From JACADW01 sp963747985 (GTDB taxonomy: Bacteria > Acidobacteriota > UBA6911), in NCBI GenBank assembly GCA_963747985.1, contig CAVVHG010000006.1:992001-1056000 (forward strand): a DNA stretch of 64,000 nucleotides. Reading direction: 5' to 3'. The translations under genes were made by a program, and so were the position numbers. Positions within the stretch are counted from its first letter, which is position 1. Each line of letters opens with the position of its first letter. The notes under the pieces are model-generated. The model was given only the letters and a program-made list of their open reading frames with translations. It was not told the origin of the DNA and made no database searches. Shown here piece after piece: positions 1 to 12,529 of this stretch.

Positions 1-366
1 AAGCGTCGGGGACTGGTCCACCGATTTCACATAACGCGTGTCCATCCCGGCACGGCGCATCTCATCGAGCAGGCGCAGGCCGATTGCATCATTGCCGATC
101 CTCCCTATGGGCAGGACGCGGAACGGATCATCTGACGGGTCCGCGCCGAGCATGACGGCCGTGTAGTGCGAAACTATATGCAGCTTGCAGTAATCGCGGA
201 CGTCGAGCAGCCGCCCGGGCCGGCTCTCGTTGCGGCCCAGCGTGTGGTCGCCCTCGAGGGCGAAGAACATGCCGCTGCCGATGCCGCCCACGCCGGCCAG
301 CACCCGGTGCGGAAAACCGGCATCCCCGCGAAGAGCATTTCCTGGGGAAAAAGCATCCGTCATCAT
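1..366 (-). CDS. PfkB-family carbohydrate kinase, N-terminal part (cut by window edge)
   Basis: An open frame starts at ATG 366 and runs off the left edge of the window, so about 122 N-terminal residues are visible. The motif GVGGIGSGMFF near residue 27 is the substrate-side N-terminal glycine motif of PfkB/ribokinase sugar kinases. The later stretch LPIGRIGNDAIGLRLLDEMR matches the usual GxDxxG segment. The ATP-binding C-terminal half is outside the window, so the substrate cannot be read. The gene lies 23 bp after the NagB-like gene on the same strand, which suggests joint amino-sugar or sugar-phosphate metabolism. Family assignment is fairly sure; substrate is unknown. Confidence 0.75.
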   Translation of the reverse strand, partial: MMTDAFSPGNALRGDAGFPHRVLAGVGGIGSGMFFALEGDHTLGRNESRPGRLLDVRDYCKLHIVSHYTAVMLGADPSDDPFRVLPIGRIGNDAIGLRLLDEMRRAGMDTRYVKSVDQSPTL

Positions 367-389
367 AGGCGCCGTGCTCGACCTTTCAC

Positions 390-1289
390 TTACAGGGCCG
401 CGCCGAAAAACTCCCAGTCGGGATTCTCACTGATCGGGTGCCGCGCCGTCTCCTCCGTCGCTGTAATGATTGAGTCCGGGTGACGCTGCAGCAGGGTCAT
501 GGGGTACTCCGGCGTCGGCTCGCTGAAGAGAGCGACTCTCAGGGCGGTCTGCTTCCAGGCCCCGGTATCGCTGAATACCCTGACCTTGCGCGCCGAGAGG
601 CATTCGCGGACACCGAGCGTGATCGACATCGGCGGCACAAACTGGTAGGCCCCTCCGAAAGAACGTTGAGCCAGGGCGAGGATCGTATCGATGTTGTTCT
701 CCTGGATGCGAATGGTCGATTCGGCGAGCTCCTCGAGCGAGATGTGACTGTAGGGGTGGCGGCGAGTCTGGTTGTAGGCAACATGCCCATCCTGCCCCCA
801 ACCGCCGATCGTGATATCCACGGCGGCCTCGTCGATCATGTGCCGGACACTTTCGGCGGAGGCGGGGGTAAGCCAGTGACGCTGGAGCTCCGGCACTGCG
901 AGCTCCGGCAGGATACCGCCGTAGAAGTGGTGTTCCATGAAAGTGCGGAAATTGTACGGATGATTGCGCGGGAGCAACCGCCCCTGCCAATCCAGGCATT
1001 CATCCATATGGAAGACAGTCAGGTTCCGGAGGGATATCGCCCCGGAGTTCACGATCTCTGTGAACGGAGCGTACCAGCACTTGGGCCCGCACGGCAGTAT
1101 GGCCCGGGTCGGACGCCCAGCCGCGTTGTTGGCCGCAACCAGATCGCAGAGCTCGCGCGCCATGAGGCTCCCCATTCCCTCACTGTCTCGCACGATGCGC
1201 AGTGGCACCTTCAGTCCAGGGTGGCCCTGCAGTTCCTCTGCCGGGATCCTGCACCATCGATACAGATCGCGTGGGTTGACGAGATGCAT
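390..1289 (-). CDS. NagB-like glucosamine-6-phosphate deaminase/isomerase family protein
   Basis: A 299-residue protein of the NagB fold, somewhat longer than E. coli NagB (266). HMDE near residue 94 corresponds to the segment holding the catalytic Asp72 of NagB. GQDGHVAYNQ near residue 164 corresponds to GxDGHIAFNE, which holds Asp141 and His143. The Glu148 position of that triad reads Gln here. The family opens the sugar ring of glucosamine-6-phosphate and releases ammonia in the cytoplasm. The Gln change and the N-terminal extension mean a different substrate or reduced activity is possible. It is followed by the PfkB kinase and is divergent from the symporter at 1441, so a sugar uptake and breakdown locus is likely. 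Confidence 0.7.
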   Translation of the reverse strand: MHLVNPRDLYRWCRIPAEELQGHPGLKVPLRIVRDSEGMGSLMARELCDLVAANNAAGRPTRAILPCGPKCWYAPFTEIVNSGAISLRNLTVFHMDECLDWQGRLLPRNHPYNFRTFMEHHFYGGILPELAVPELQRHWLTPASAESVRHMIDEAAVDITIGGWGQDGHVAYNQTRRHPYSHISLEELAESTIRIQENNIDTILALAQRSFGGAYQFVPPMSITLGVRECLSARKVRVFSDTGAWKQTALRVALFSEPTPEYPMTLLQRHPDSIITATEETARHPISENPDWEFFGAAL

Positions 1290-1440
1290 TGGACGGCCTC
1301 CTGGTTTTCGGCTTTTGCCATTGCGCGACAGCCGGAACGTGAGGATGATACTGGCGTTTTGCTTCAGACACCACTAGAACCGGAAGCCGGGCATCTTGCG
1401 GTAAACATTCGAACCTGGTTGCCAGGACGGGAGCGGGGGA

Positions 1441-2946
1441 TTGAACTTCACATCGCTGGATTGGATTGTCGTCATCGCCTACCTGGTCACGACGTTGGGA
1501 ATCGGCATTATCGGGCGCCGCTACATCGGGGACGTGTCGCACTACCTGGTGGCGGGGCGTGAACTGGGCCTCTATGCCGGAATCGCGACGCTGGCGGCAA
1601 CGGAAATCGGCACGATCACTTTCATGTACTATGCCGAATTCGGATACAAGGCGGGATTTGCGGCATTCGCCGCCGCGCTGATCAGCGGCCTCGCGATGAT
1701 CATCGTCGGGAGGACGGGGCTGATCATCCGCCGCTTTCGCGAACTGCGGCTGATGACCGTGCCCGAGTACTTCGAGGTTCAGTACAGCCTTGGGCTTCGT
1801 GTCGTGACCGGGATCATCGTGGCTCTCGGCGGCATCCTGAACATGGGGATATTCCTGCGCGTGGAAGGCCAATTCCTGACCATGGTCACCGGGCTGGACA
1901 GCCGCTACCTCGTTGCTGTCATGACGGTGATCCTGACCCTGGAGCTCATCTACACGGTGCTGGGCGGGATGGTGTCCGTTGTGATCACCGACTATCTGCA
2001 GTATGTCCTGCTGTCCGTTGCCACGATCACGGTGACGATTTATGCGGTGGCCCACGCAGGATGGGGAGCGATCATTGACAAGGTTGCCTCGACGCTGGGA
2101 TCCGCCGGCTTTGATCCGATCACGAATCCGAAACTGGGGCTTGCGTTCCTCGTCTGGCAGACCGTTTTCTGGTTTGCGATCCACACGTGCTGGCAGACCA
2201 CGGCGATGCGTATGTTCTCGACCAGGAGCCCTGAACTGTCGAGAAAGGTGATGACCTGGACCGGATTCATCTTCCTGGGGCGCGGGATGATGCCGATGCT
2301 CTGGGGGATTGCGGCGTTGACGATGTTCGGGACGGGAAGCGCGGGTCCGGACGGGGTGCCGGCGCCGGTGGTGGGTGGGCGCGTCCTGCAGCCGCTCGAG
2401 GCGATGCCTGCGATGCTCGCGACCATCCTCGGCCCGGGCGCCAGGGGAATAGTAGTTGCGGGCATGCTGGCCGCAACGATGTCGGTCAACAGCAGCTACC
2501 TCCTGGGATGGAGTTCGATCATCTCGCAGGATATCATCCTGCCGCTGCGTCGCGCCCTGGGCCGCCCTCGGCTGGGATCAAGACAACAGATCGCGGTGAA
2601 CCGCCTTGCGAATCTGTTCGTGAGCCTGTTTGTAATGTTTTGGGGGCTCTATTACCCCCTTCCCGGGACGGTTTACCTCTACCTCGGCATCACGGCCACG
2701 ATTTACCTCGCCGGCACATTTGTAAGCGTAATCGGAGGGTTGTACTGGAGACGCGCCAGCACGGCAGGAGGTTACCTCGCAATGGTCTGCGGGGCGACAG
2801 GAGCGATCGTTCCGTACTTTTTCCTCCACTGGTCTGAGAACATAACGGGCCTTTGCGCCTTCGGTCTGGCGACCGCAGGTTTTGTCCTGGGCTCCCTGTC
2901 ATTCCCGAAGTGTCCGTCGGCAGCCGCCGCGGCGGTCACAGAGTGA
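1441..2946 (+). CDS. Sodium:solute symporter (SSS family)
   Basis: A 501-residue integral membrane protein with about 13 hydrophobic segments spread along its length. The opening WIVVIAYLVTTLGIGIIGRR and the following HYLVAGRELG are typical of the SSS family (PutP/SGLT). These proteins use the sodium gradient to import sugars, amino acids or carboxylates. The frame opens with TTG; no in-frame ATG fits better before the first membrane helix. The substrate cannot be derived from sequence. Neighbouring divergent NagB-like and PfkB genes make a sugar or amino sugar plausible. The small membrane protein gene at 2958 follows after 11 bp and may be an accessory subunit. Confidence 0.85.
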   Translation: MNFTSLDWIVVIAYLVTTLGIGIIGRRYIGDVSHYLVAGRELGLYAGIATLAATEIGTITFMYYAEFGYKAGFAAFAAALISGLAMIIVGRTGLIIRRFRELRLMTVPEYFEVQYSLGLRVVTGIIVALGGILNMGIFLRVEGQFLTMVTGLDSRYLVAVMTVILTLELIYTVLGGMVSVVITDYLQYVLLSVATITVTIYAVAHAGWGAIIDKVASTLGSAGFDPITNPKLGLAFLVWQTVFWFAIHTCWQTTAMRMFSTRSPELSRKVMTWTGFIFLGRGMMPMLWGIAALTMFGTGSAGPDGVPAPVVGGRVLQPLEAMPAMLATILGPGARGIVVAGMLAATMSVNSSYLLGWSSIISQDIILPLRRALGRPRLGSRQQIAVNRLANLFVSLFVMFWGLYYPLPGTVYLYLGITATIYLAGTFVSVIGGLYWRRASTAGGYLAMVCGATGAIVPYFFLHWSENITGLCAFGLATAGFVLGSLSFPKCPSAAAAAVTE

Positions 2947-2957
2947 GGTGAGTCACG

Positions 2958-3134
2958 ATGCGCTACTGGCTGTTTTTCTGGACCTTCGCTGCCGTAACAG
3001 CGGGTTTGTCATTCGCCCTGATAACGATCGTGGTCACGATCAAGGGCGCTCGGGATCTGCGGGACCTGTTCCGCAGGCTGGTGGAGCAGAAGAGAAGGCA
3101 CGGTGAAGATCCCGCCGGCAGGGAGTTCCTCTGA
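2958..3134 (+). CDS. Small membrane protein downstream of symporter
   Basis: A 58-residue ORF starting with ATG 2958, preceded by the purine-rich stretch gagtgaggtgag. It has one membrane helix (about residues 4-28, aromatic and Val/Ile rich) and then a highly charged cytoplasmic tail with many Arg, Lys and Glu. It sits 11 bp after the SSS transporter and is probably co-transcribed with it. I do not recognise a named family. Small one-helix proteins next to SSS transporters are known as accessory subunits, so that role is the best inference. Confidence 0.55.
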   Translation: MRYWLFFWTFAAVTAGLSFALITIVVTIKGARDLRDLFRRLVEQKRRHGEDPAGREFL

Positions 3135-3146
3135 AGCAGGAGCGTT

Positions 3147-3195
3147 CAGCTTTCAGCTCCCGGTTTGAAGCTGAAAGCTGATGGCTGATAGCCCG
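3147..3195. repeat. Heptamer-type AGCTGAA/GGCTGAT inverted repeat
   Basis: A perfect 12-bp inverted repeat (3147-3158 against 3169-3180, arms CAGCTTTCAGCT and AGCTGAAAGCTG) is followed by further GGCTGAT units. Related tracts occur at about 14058-14093 and 27935-27989. It lies between the small membrane protein and the end of the rRNA operon. Confidence 0.7.
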
Positions 3196-3224
3196 ACAAA
3201 TCGGTGGGATGCGAGGTGCGCCGA

Positions 3225-3256
3225 CAACAAAAGAGCCCCAGTCGAAACCGGGGCTC
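3225..3256 (-). terminator. Rho-independent terminator of the rRNA operon
   Basis: Read on the minus strand, a 7-bp GC stem (GAGCCCC with GGGGCTC, 3250-3256 and 3233-3239) with a 10-nt loop is followed directly by TTTTGTTG. It begins 10 bp after the 3' end of 5S rRNA, as expected for the operon terminator. Confidence 0.85.
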
Positions 3257-3266
3257 AATTTGTTAA

Positions 3267-3382
<116 letters not shown>

Positions 3383-3424
3383 AAGTCGAAGGGACCGCCG
3401 CGGGTGTCCGTCGCAGCGCGCCCA

Positions 3425-6500
<3,076 letters not shown>

Positions 6501-6658
6501 AAATTTACTCCGCCTGAAATTCCGAAGAAAGCCAAGCGGGCAATTCTATGATCCGATTTGTTTACCCGTCGTTATCTGATTGTCAAAGACCAAATTTCCG
6601 TCGTACCGGAAATCAAAGACTCACCCGCGTGAGTCCTTGATTGCCGGCGCGAACGCGC

Positions 6659-6734
6659 TGGTGGAGGTAAGCGGATTTGAACCGCTGACCCCCTGCTTGC
6701 AAAGCAGGTGCTCTTCCAGCTGAGCTATACCCCC
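6659..6734 (-). tRNA. tRNA-Ala (anticodon TGC)
   Basis: A 76-nt cloverleaf with GGGGGTATAGCTCAG at the 5' end, anticodon loop TTTGCAA (TGC) and the T-arm GGTTCAAATCC. The 3' CCA is encoded. It lies in the 16S-23S spacer next to tRNA-Ile. Confidence 0.95.
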
Positions 6735-6773
6735 TGAACCCGCACCCGCGAACCCGGACCGCACTGGCAATCA

Positions 6774-6850
6774 TGGTGGGCCTAGGTAGAGTCGAACTAC
6801 CGACCTCACCCTTATCAGGGGTGCGCTCTAGCCAACTGAGCTATAGGCCC
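6774..6850 (-). tRNA. tRNA-Ile (anticodon GAT)
   Basis: A 77-nt cloverleaf with GGGCCTATAGCTCAG at the 5' end, anticodon loop CTGATAA (GAT) and T-arm GGTTCGACTC-type sequence. CCA is encoded. It is the first tRNA of the 16S-23S spacer, in the common Ile-Ala order. Confidence 0.95.
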
Positions 6851-6937
6851 ATCGTCCGAACCGAACTCGCAGAACTGAGGCCTTACTATCCGACTCTCCT
6901 AACCGGGCCAAAGCCAGTTGGCCTCCGGACCTGAAAT

Positions 6938-6961
6938 CTCTCAAAACTAGATAGGCGTACC
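6938..6961 (-). other. 3' arm of pre-16S processing stem
   Basis: Twenty-four bases in the spacer (plus strand CTCTCAAAACTAGATAGG followed by CGTACC) match, in reverse complement and with one bulge and two mismatches, leader bases 8636-8660. The two arms would pair around the 16S gene and form the RNase III substrate. Confidence 0.75.
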
Positions 6962-7016
6962 GCTCAACCACCTGGAGCCTGCATCCGCCGTTCGAAAACG
7001 ACAGACCGGCCCAAAA

Positions 7017-8560
<1,544 letters not shown>

Positions 8561-8635
8561 AATCGAAGAGTCCCGAATCCTAAGATCCGGGATCACTGGT
8601 TGCTTCTTAAATCTTTCTCAAGGAATGGCTGTGCA

Positions 8636-8660
8636 GGTACGCACTATCTAGTTTTCAAAG
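8636..8660 (-). other. 5' arm of pre-16S processing stem in the rRNA leader
   Basis: The leader bases GGTACGCACTATCTAG and the following TTTTCAAAG (plus strand) pair with 6938-6961. The overlapping minus-strand TGATCTTTGAAA resembles boxA antitermination elements of rRNA leaders (consensus TGCTCTTTAACA), which is only a weak match. Confidence 0.65.
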
Positions 8661-8743
8661 ATCAGGTCAGCGCCGTCAGATTGATCGCTCAGCGGCCCAT
8701 CCTCTGGCCGTCTGATTTTCCAACAGGCTGAAGGCAATCACTA

Positions 8744-8772
8744 ATGATAATTGCCAGGTGCCTCTCTGTCAA
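8744..8772 (-). promoter_or_regulatory. rRNA operon promoter
   Basis: On the minus strand a consensus -35 TTGACA (8772-8767), a 17-bp spacer and -10 TATCAT (8749-8744). Transcription would start near 8737, about 180 bases before 16S. Position and quality fit a strong housekeeping-sigma rRNA promoter. Confidence 0.85.
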
Positions 8773-9006
8773 GCGGCGATTTCCAACTGCACTGCAGGAC
8801 TCGAAAGGCGGCAAATAATAGCTCGACGATCAGAGATCGACAAGAGAAAAAACAAGGAAAACTTCAGCCCACCCGCGAGCATGCGCTGCACGCCTCCCCG
8901 AGAGCGCAGCAACCACACTGCCGTGAAGGATGATCCGGTCGCTCCGACACGGCCTCTAACGGGGGGATTATTCATGATTCAGCGGGAAGGAAGCATTTGC
9001 GGACAC

Positions 9007-9139
9007 GGGGAAACGCTGGCCGAGTTTTTGCCGCACCGAAGGTGCCAGCCCTGCGCGCGGATCGAATCACCATTTTCGATCGGCGTTCATCCGTGTCCCA
9101 AATCTCCTTCTCCTGGATGCTTCATGAACTATCCGGGCT
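9007..9139 (+). repeat. Dispersed intergenic repeat, copy 1
   Basis: This stretch matches the reverse complement of 53564-53664. Shared blocks include GGGGAAACGC, TTTTCGATCGGCG, TCATCCGTGT, CTGGATGCTTC and TCCGGGCT. Copy 1 has an extra block of about 38 bases (9022-9059). The rest of the 577-bp gap 8561-9137 holds the rRNA leader and promoter; nothing else is evident between 8773 and 9006. Confidence 0.7.
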
Positions 9140-10418
9140 AATCCTTCTCACTGACCAGGCGTACTCTGCGAAACTGCAGTCTGCCGCAGCGAAGTACGAA
9201 AGGCCCCTTGTCGGCCGGGATCGAGGCCTTGGCGTCGATGATCTTCTCCCCGTCGATCGAGACGGCGCCCGACTTCACCAGGCGCCTCGCCTCCGACTTG
9301 GACGGAGCCATGCCGGAATCGACGAGAATGTCGACGACAAGAATCATCGCCGGCCTGACTCTGCCATCTGCAGAGTCCCGAGCAGAAGGTGCGGCATCGC
9401 CGATGCCAACCCTGAACTCTTCCATCTCCCCGGGCGCCTCACCTCTCTGGTGGACGCGCGCAAAATGGTCTCGCGCCGCCAGTGCGGCGTCCTTGCCGTG
9501 GAAATCCATTACGATCCGCCGGGCAAGATCGCCCTTGATCTTCATCGGATGAATATTCCCGGACTCGATCCCGCTTTTCAGAAGCGCTATCTCATGTGCC
9601 GGGAGGTCCGTAAGCAACTCCCAATACCGGAACATGAGGTCGTCTGATATGGACATCACTTTCCCATAGATGTCTTCGGGGCTTTCCGTGAAACCGACGT
9701 AGTTGCCGAGCGACTTGCTCATTTTCTCCACGCCGTCGGTCCCCTCGAGCAGCGGCGTCGTGAGGATCACCTGCGGCTCGAGCCCGAACTCCCGCATGAT
9801 GTCGCGACCGACCAGCAGGTTGAACTTCTGGTCTGTCCCGCCAAGTTCGAAGTCGGCGCGCAATGCCACCGAATCGTAGGCCTGGGCCAACGGATAGAGA
9901 ATCTCGTGGATGGAAATCGGCTGGTTGGACTTGAGCCTCTTGTTGAAATCGTCCCGCTCCAGCATGCGGGCCAGCGTATAACGCGAACAGAGCCGGATCC
10001 AGTCCGACGAAGAAAGCGCGCCCAGCCAGCGGCTGTTGAAGTCAATCACGGTCTTCTCCGGATCCAGGATCCCGAACACCTGCGCCTTGAAGGTCTCGGC
10101 ATTCGCCTCGATCTCCTCCCGGGTGAGCGGCGGGCGTGTCTTGGAACGGCCTGTCGGGTCGCCGATGGATGCCGTGAAATCGCCGATCAGGAAGACCACC
10201 CGGTGCCCAAGGTCCTGGAACTGCTTCATCTTCCTGAGCAGGACGGCATGCCCGAGGTGAAGGTCGGGCGCCGTCGGATCAAACCCGACCTTTACCGTCA
10301 GCGGTTGGCCGGTACGTAACGACCGCTCGAACTTGGCAACCGCCCCTTCCTCGCTGATGATTTCCACCGCACCGCGGCGGAGGTACTCCAACTGCTCTTG
10401 TGCGCTCTTCGTTGGCAT
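9138..10418 (-). CDS. tyrS: Tyrosyl-tRNA synthetase
   Basis: A 426-residue class I aminoacyl-tRNA synthetase that charges tRNA-Tyr in the cytoplasm. The HIGH-type signature is HLGH (about residue 56) within GFDPTAPDLHLGHAV. The KMSKS signature is KMSKS (about residue 233) followed by LGN. A C-terminal S4 RNA-binding domain (about residues 360-420, with SKSEARRLVKSGAV) is complete. The spacing of HIGH and KMSKS and the C-terminal S4 domain are normal for bacterial TyrRS. It follows purN by 51 bp on the same strand and probably shares its transcript. Confidence 0.95.
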   Translation of the reverse strand: MPTKSAQEQLEYLRRGAVEIISEEGAVAKFERSLRTGQPLTVKVGFDPTAPDLHLGHAVLLRKMKQFQDLGHRVVFLIGDFTASIGDPTGRSKTRPPLTREEIEANAETFKAQVFGILDPEKTVIDFNSRWLGALSSSDWIRLCSRYTLARMLERDDFNKRLKSNQPISIHEILYPLAQAYDSVALRADFELGGTDQKFNLLVGRDIMREFGLEPQVILTTPLLEGTDGVEKMSKSLGNYVGFTESPEDIYGKVMSISDDLMFRYWELLTDLPAHEIALLKSGIESGNIHPMKIKGDLARRIVMDFHGKDAALAARDHFARVHQRGEAPGEMEEFRVGIGDAAPSARDSADGRVRPAMILVVDILVDSGMAPSKSEARRLVKSGAVSIDGEKIIDAKASIPADKGPFVLRCGRLQFRRVRLVSEKD

Positions 10419-10469
10419 GTTGAGGGACTCGACGTTTCCCGGCGTAAGTGCCTGTCAGTGCAAACCTGT

Positions 10470-11096
10470 TTAACGGGTCAAAGACGGATTGTTATCCAGT
10501 CGATCAAGGACCAGGGCAATTGCGCGCCAATACAGATCATGTTCCTGTTCGAGAATCCGCGCCGACAGCGTCTCTTCGGTGTCCCCCTCGAGCACTTCGA
10601 CGGCACGTTGCAGGAGGATCGGCCCCGTATCCACGCCTTCGTCCACCAGGTGCACCGTGCAGCCCGATACCTTGACTCCGTATTGAAGCGCCTGACGCTG
10701 GGCATGAAGGCCGGGGAACGAAGGGAGCAGCGCGGGATGAATGTTGAGCACCCGCCCCGCGTACTCCCTGAGAAACCCGGGGGACAGGATCCTCATGAAG
10801 CCTGCGAGGCACACCAGGGTGGGCGAAAATGGACGCAGCGTCGCCAGCAGCATCCGGTCATATTCGGCACGTTCGATCCCGCGCGACGGCAACGAAACGG
10901 CATTCAGCCCGAACTCGCGGGCCTTGGCCAGGCCGGCAGCATCAGGGACGTTGCTGACCACGCAGCATATCTCCGCGGTCAGGTCACGCCGCATCATGGC
11001 GCCATGAATCGCCAGAAAGTTGGACCCGCGGCCTGAGAGAAGAATCGCAATCTTCCGGGATACCATGTCGTCGCTCCAACGGCTGACTCTGGTCAA
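10470..11096 (-). CDS. purN: Phosphoribosylglycinamide formyltransferase (GART)
   Basis: A 208-residue enzyme that transfers the formyl group of 10-formyl-tetrahydrofolate to GAR in de novo purine synthesis. The N-terminal ILLSGRGSNFLAI is the phosphate-binding loop. FMRILSPGFL and NIHPALLPSFPG carry the catalytic Asn and His, and the catalytic Asp lies in CTVHLVDEGVDTGPIL. Length is normal. It lies after purM, separated by 323 bp of hairpin repeats, and before tyrS. The start at 11096 encodes MTRVSRWSDDMVSRK; an internal ATG 30 bases later (11066) is an alternative. Confidence 0.95.
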   Translation of the reverse strand: MTRVSRWSDDMVSRKIAILLSGRGSNFLAIHGAMMRRDLTAEICCVVSNVPDAAGLAKAREFGLNAVSLPSRGIERAEYDRMLLATLRPFSPTLVCLAGFMRILSPGFLREYAGRVLNIHPALLPSFPGLHAQRQALQYGVKVSGCTVHLVDEGVDTGPILLQRAVEVLEGDTEETLSARILEQEHDLYWRAIALVLDRLDNNPSLTR

Positions 11097-11149
11097 CGTG
11101 GCTCAACCCTCGTGCTTCTGACCCTTGTGCAGTAAGGGCCCGGTCTGAC

Positions 11150-11395
11150 GAGGCTGTCTCGAATCCTGCTATGATACGGGCTTTCAGCCCTCTCTTGGTC
11201 TATGCGGGCAATTCCTGGGGCTTCGCCCCAGGCTGATATGGGGCGGGCCTTCGGCCCTTAGACCCGTTCTCAAGTCACAATATGGAGCGCTGAAAACGCG
11301 CTCTCATACCAGCCTGGGGCGAAGACCCAGGTTCGCGTCCAGTCACAGGGACCAAGGGCTGAAGGCCCGCTCCATAGATCCGTGAGGCGGCTTCG
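11150..11395. repeat. Cluster of GC-rich hairpins between purM and purN
   Basis: The gap 11097-11419 has no gene. It contains several short palindromes, for example CCTGGGGCTTCGCCCCAGG near 11213, GGGCCTTCGGCCC near 11246, CCTGGGGCGAAGACCCAGG near 11313 and GGGCTGAAGGCCC near 11355. The order is roughly mirrored left to right, so the whole block could fold into a large structured RNA or cruciform. It resembles REP-type intergenic repeats. Confidence 0.7.
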
Positions 11396-11419
11396 ACAGA
11401 CCAGACTTACTGGACCTAC

Positions 11420-12469
11420 TCAGACATACCGGACTGTGCCGTCACCCGCAACGATCTCACCGATGCGGTGACAGGTCTCGCCTCGGGCACCAAGGTCCGC
11501 CTCAACCTTCCCGGAGTCCTCGGGAGCGACAACCACGATCATACCGATCCCCATGTTGAACGTGCGATACATCTCCGCATCGTCGACGCCCCCGTGGTGC
11601 CGGATGAACCGGAATACGGGCGTGACAGGCCAGGACCCTGTGCAAACAATAGCACCCGTGCCTTCAGGAAGGATCCTCGGCAGGTTGTCGGTGATGCCGC
11701 CGCCGGTGATGTGCGCCATGCCACGCAGCAAACCGGAGTCGAGCAACGGCTCCAGCAGGCTGTAGTAGCTTCGGTGCGGGGCGAGCAGGACCTCGCCGAC
11801 CGTGGCACCGAGTTCGGGAATCCTGTCTGCAGGGCCGAGTTTCAGCCTCTCGAAGAACAGCCTGCGTGCGAGAGAATAACCGTTCGTATGGAGTCCTGCC
11901 GAGGACAGGCCGAGCAGTGTGTCTCCCGGCCGGATCCGCGAGCCGTCGATCAGCCGCGACCGGTCGACCACACCCACGATGAATCCGGCCAGATCGTACT
12001 CGCCCGGTGCGTAGAAATCGGGCATCTCGGCAGTTTCGCCGCCGATCAACGCACAACCTGTCTCGCGGCAGCCGCGCGCCAGGCCCGAAACGACCTGCTC
12101 GACAACGCCGGGTTCGAGCTTGCCGCAGGCGACGTAGTCGAGAAAGTAGAGCGGACGAGCCCCCTGAACCATTATGTCCGAGACGCAGTGAGAGACGAGG
12201 TCGTAACCCACGGTGTTGTGAATCCCGGTCATGAACGCCACCTTCAGCTTCGTACCCACGCCATCACAGCTTGAAACGAGCAGCGGTTCCGCGTAGCGAC
12301 CGGGCTCCATTCGGTAAAGGGCGCCGAAGCTGCCGATGTCGGTCAGCACTCCCGGCGTGAACGTCGTTCGCGCCAGACCCCGGATGCGCTTCTTCGCCTG
12401 CGTGGCCGCGTCGATGTCCACCCCCGACGCGGCATAGGTCATCTTAATGCCCGGAGCGTCATTCTTCAT
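11420..12469 (-). CDS. purM: Phosphoribosylformylglycinamidine cyclo-ligase (AIR synthetase)
   Basis: A 349-residue ATP-dependent ligase that closes the imidazole ring in purine synthesis. Family hallmarks are TYAASGVDIDAATQAKKRI at the N terminus, SCDGVGTKLKVAF, CVSDIMVQGARPLYFLDY and GGETAEMPDFY, and the C-terminal THITGGG-type segment AHITGGGITDNLPRIL. Length is usual for the family. It lies 60 bp after purF and is presumably transcribed from the purF promoter. Confidence 0.96.
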   Translation of the reverse strand: MKNDAPGIKMTYAASGVDIDAATQAKKRIRGLARTTFTPGVLTDIGSFGALYRMEPGRYAEPLLVSSCDGVGTKLKVAFMTGIHNTVGYDLVSHCVSDIMVQGARPLYFLDYVACGKLEPGVVEQVVSGLARGCRETGCALIGGETAEMPDFYAPGEYDLAGFIVGVVDRSRLIDGSRIRPGDTLLGLSSAGLHTNGYSLARRLFFERLKLGPADRIPELGATVGEVLLAPHRSYYSLLEPLLDSGLLRGMAHITGGGITDNLPRILPEGTGAIVCTGSWPVTPVFRFIRHHGGVDDAEMYRTFNMGIGMIVVVAPEDSGKVEADLGARGETCHRIGEIVAGDGTVRYV

Positions 12470-12529
12470 TTCATGCCCTGATTGCGGTTGAGAGACGGTT
12501 TACGCGCACTGCGGAGGCACGCCGATCAT

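Noticed and set aside
480..1562. Long plus-strand open frame opposite the NagB-like gene
   Set aside because: Antisense to a clear NagB-family gene and overlapping the symporter start; composition is that of a high-G+C shadow frame without any family motif.
1180..2184. Minus-strand frame inside the symporter
   Set aside because: Antisense shadow of the SSS gene; very rich in His, Asp and Arg as expected from codon mirror bias.
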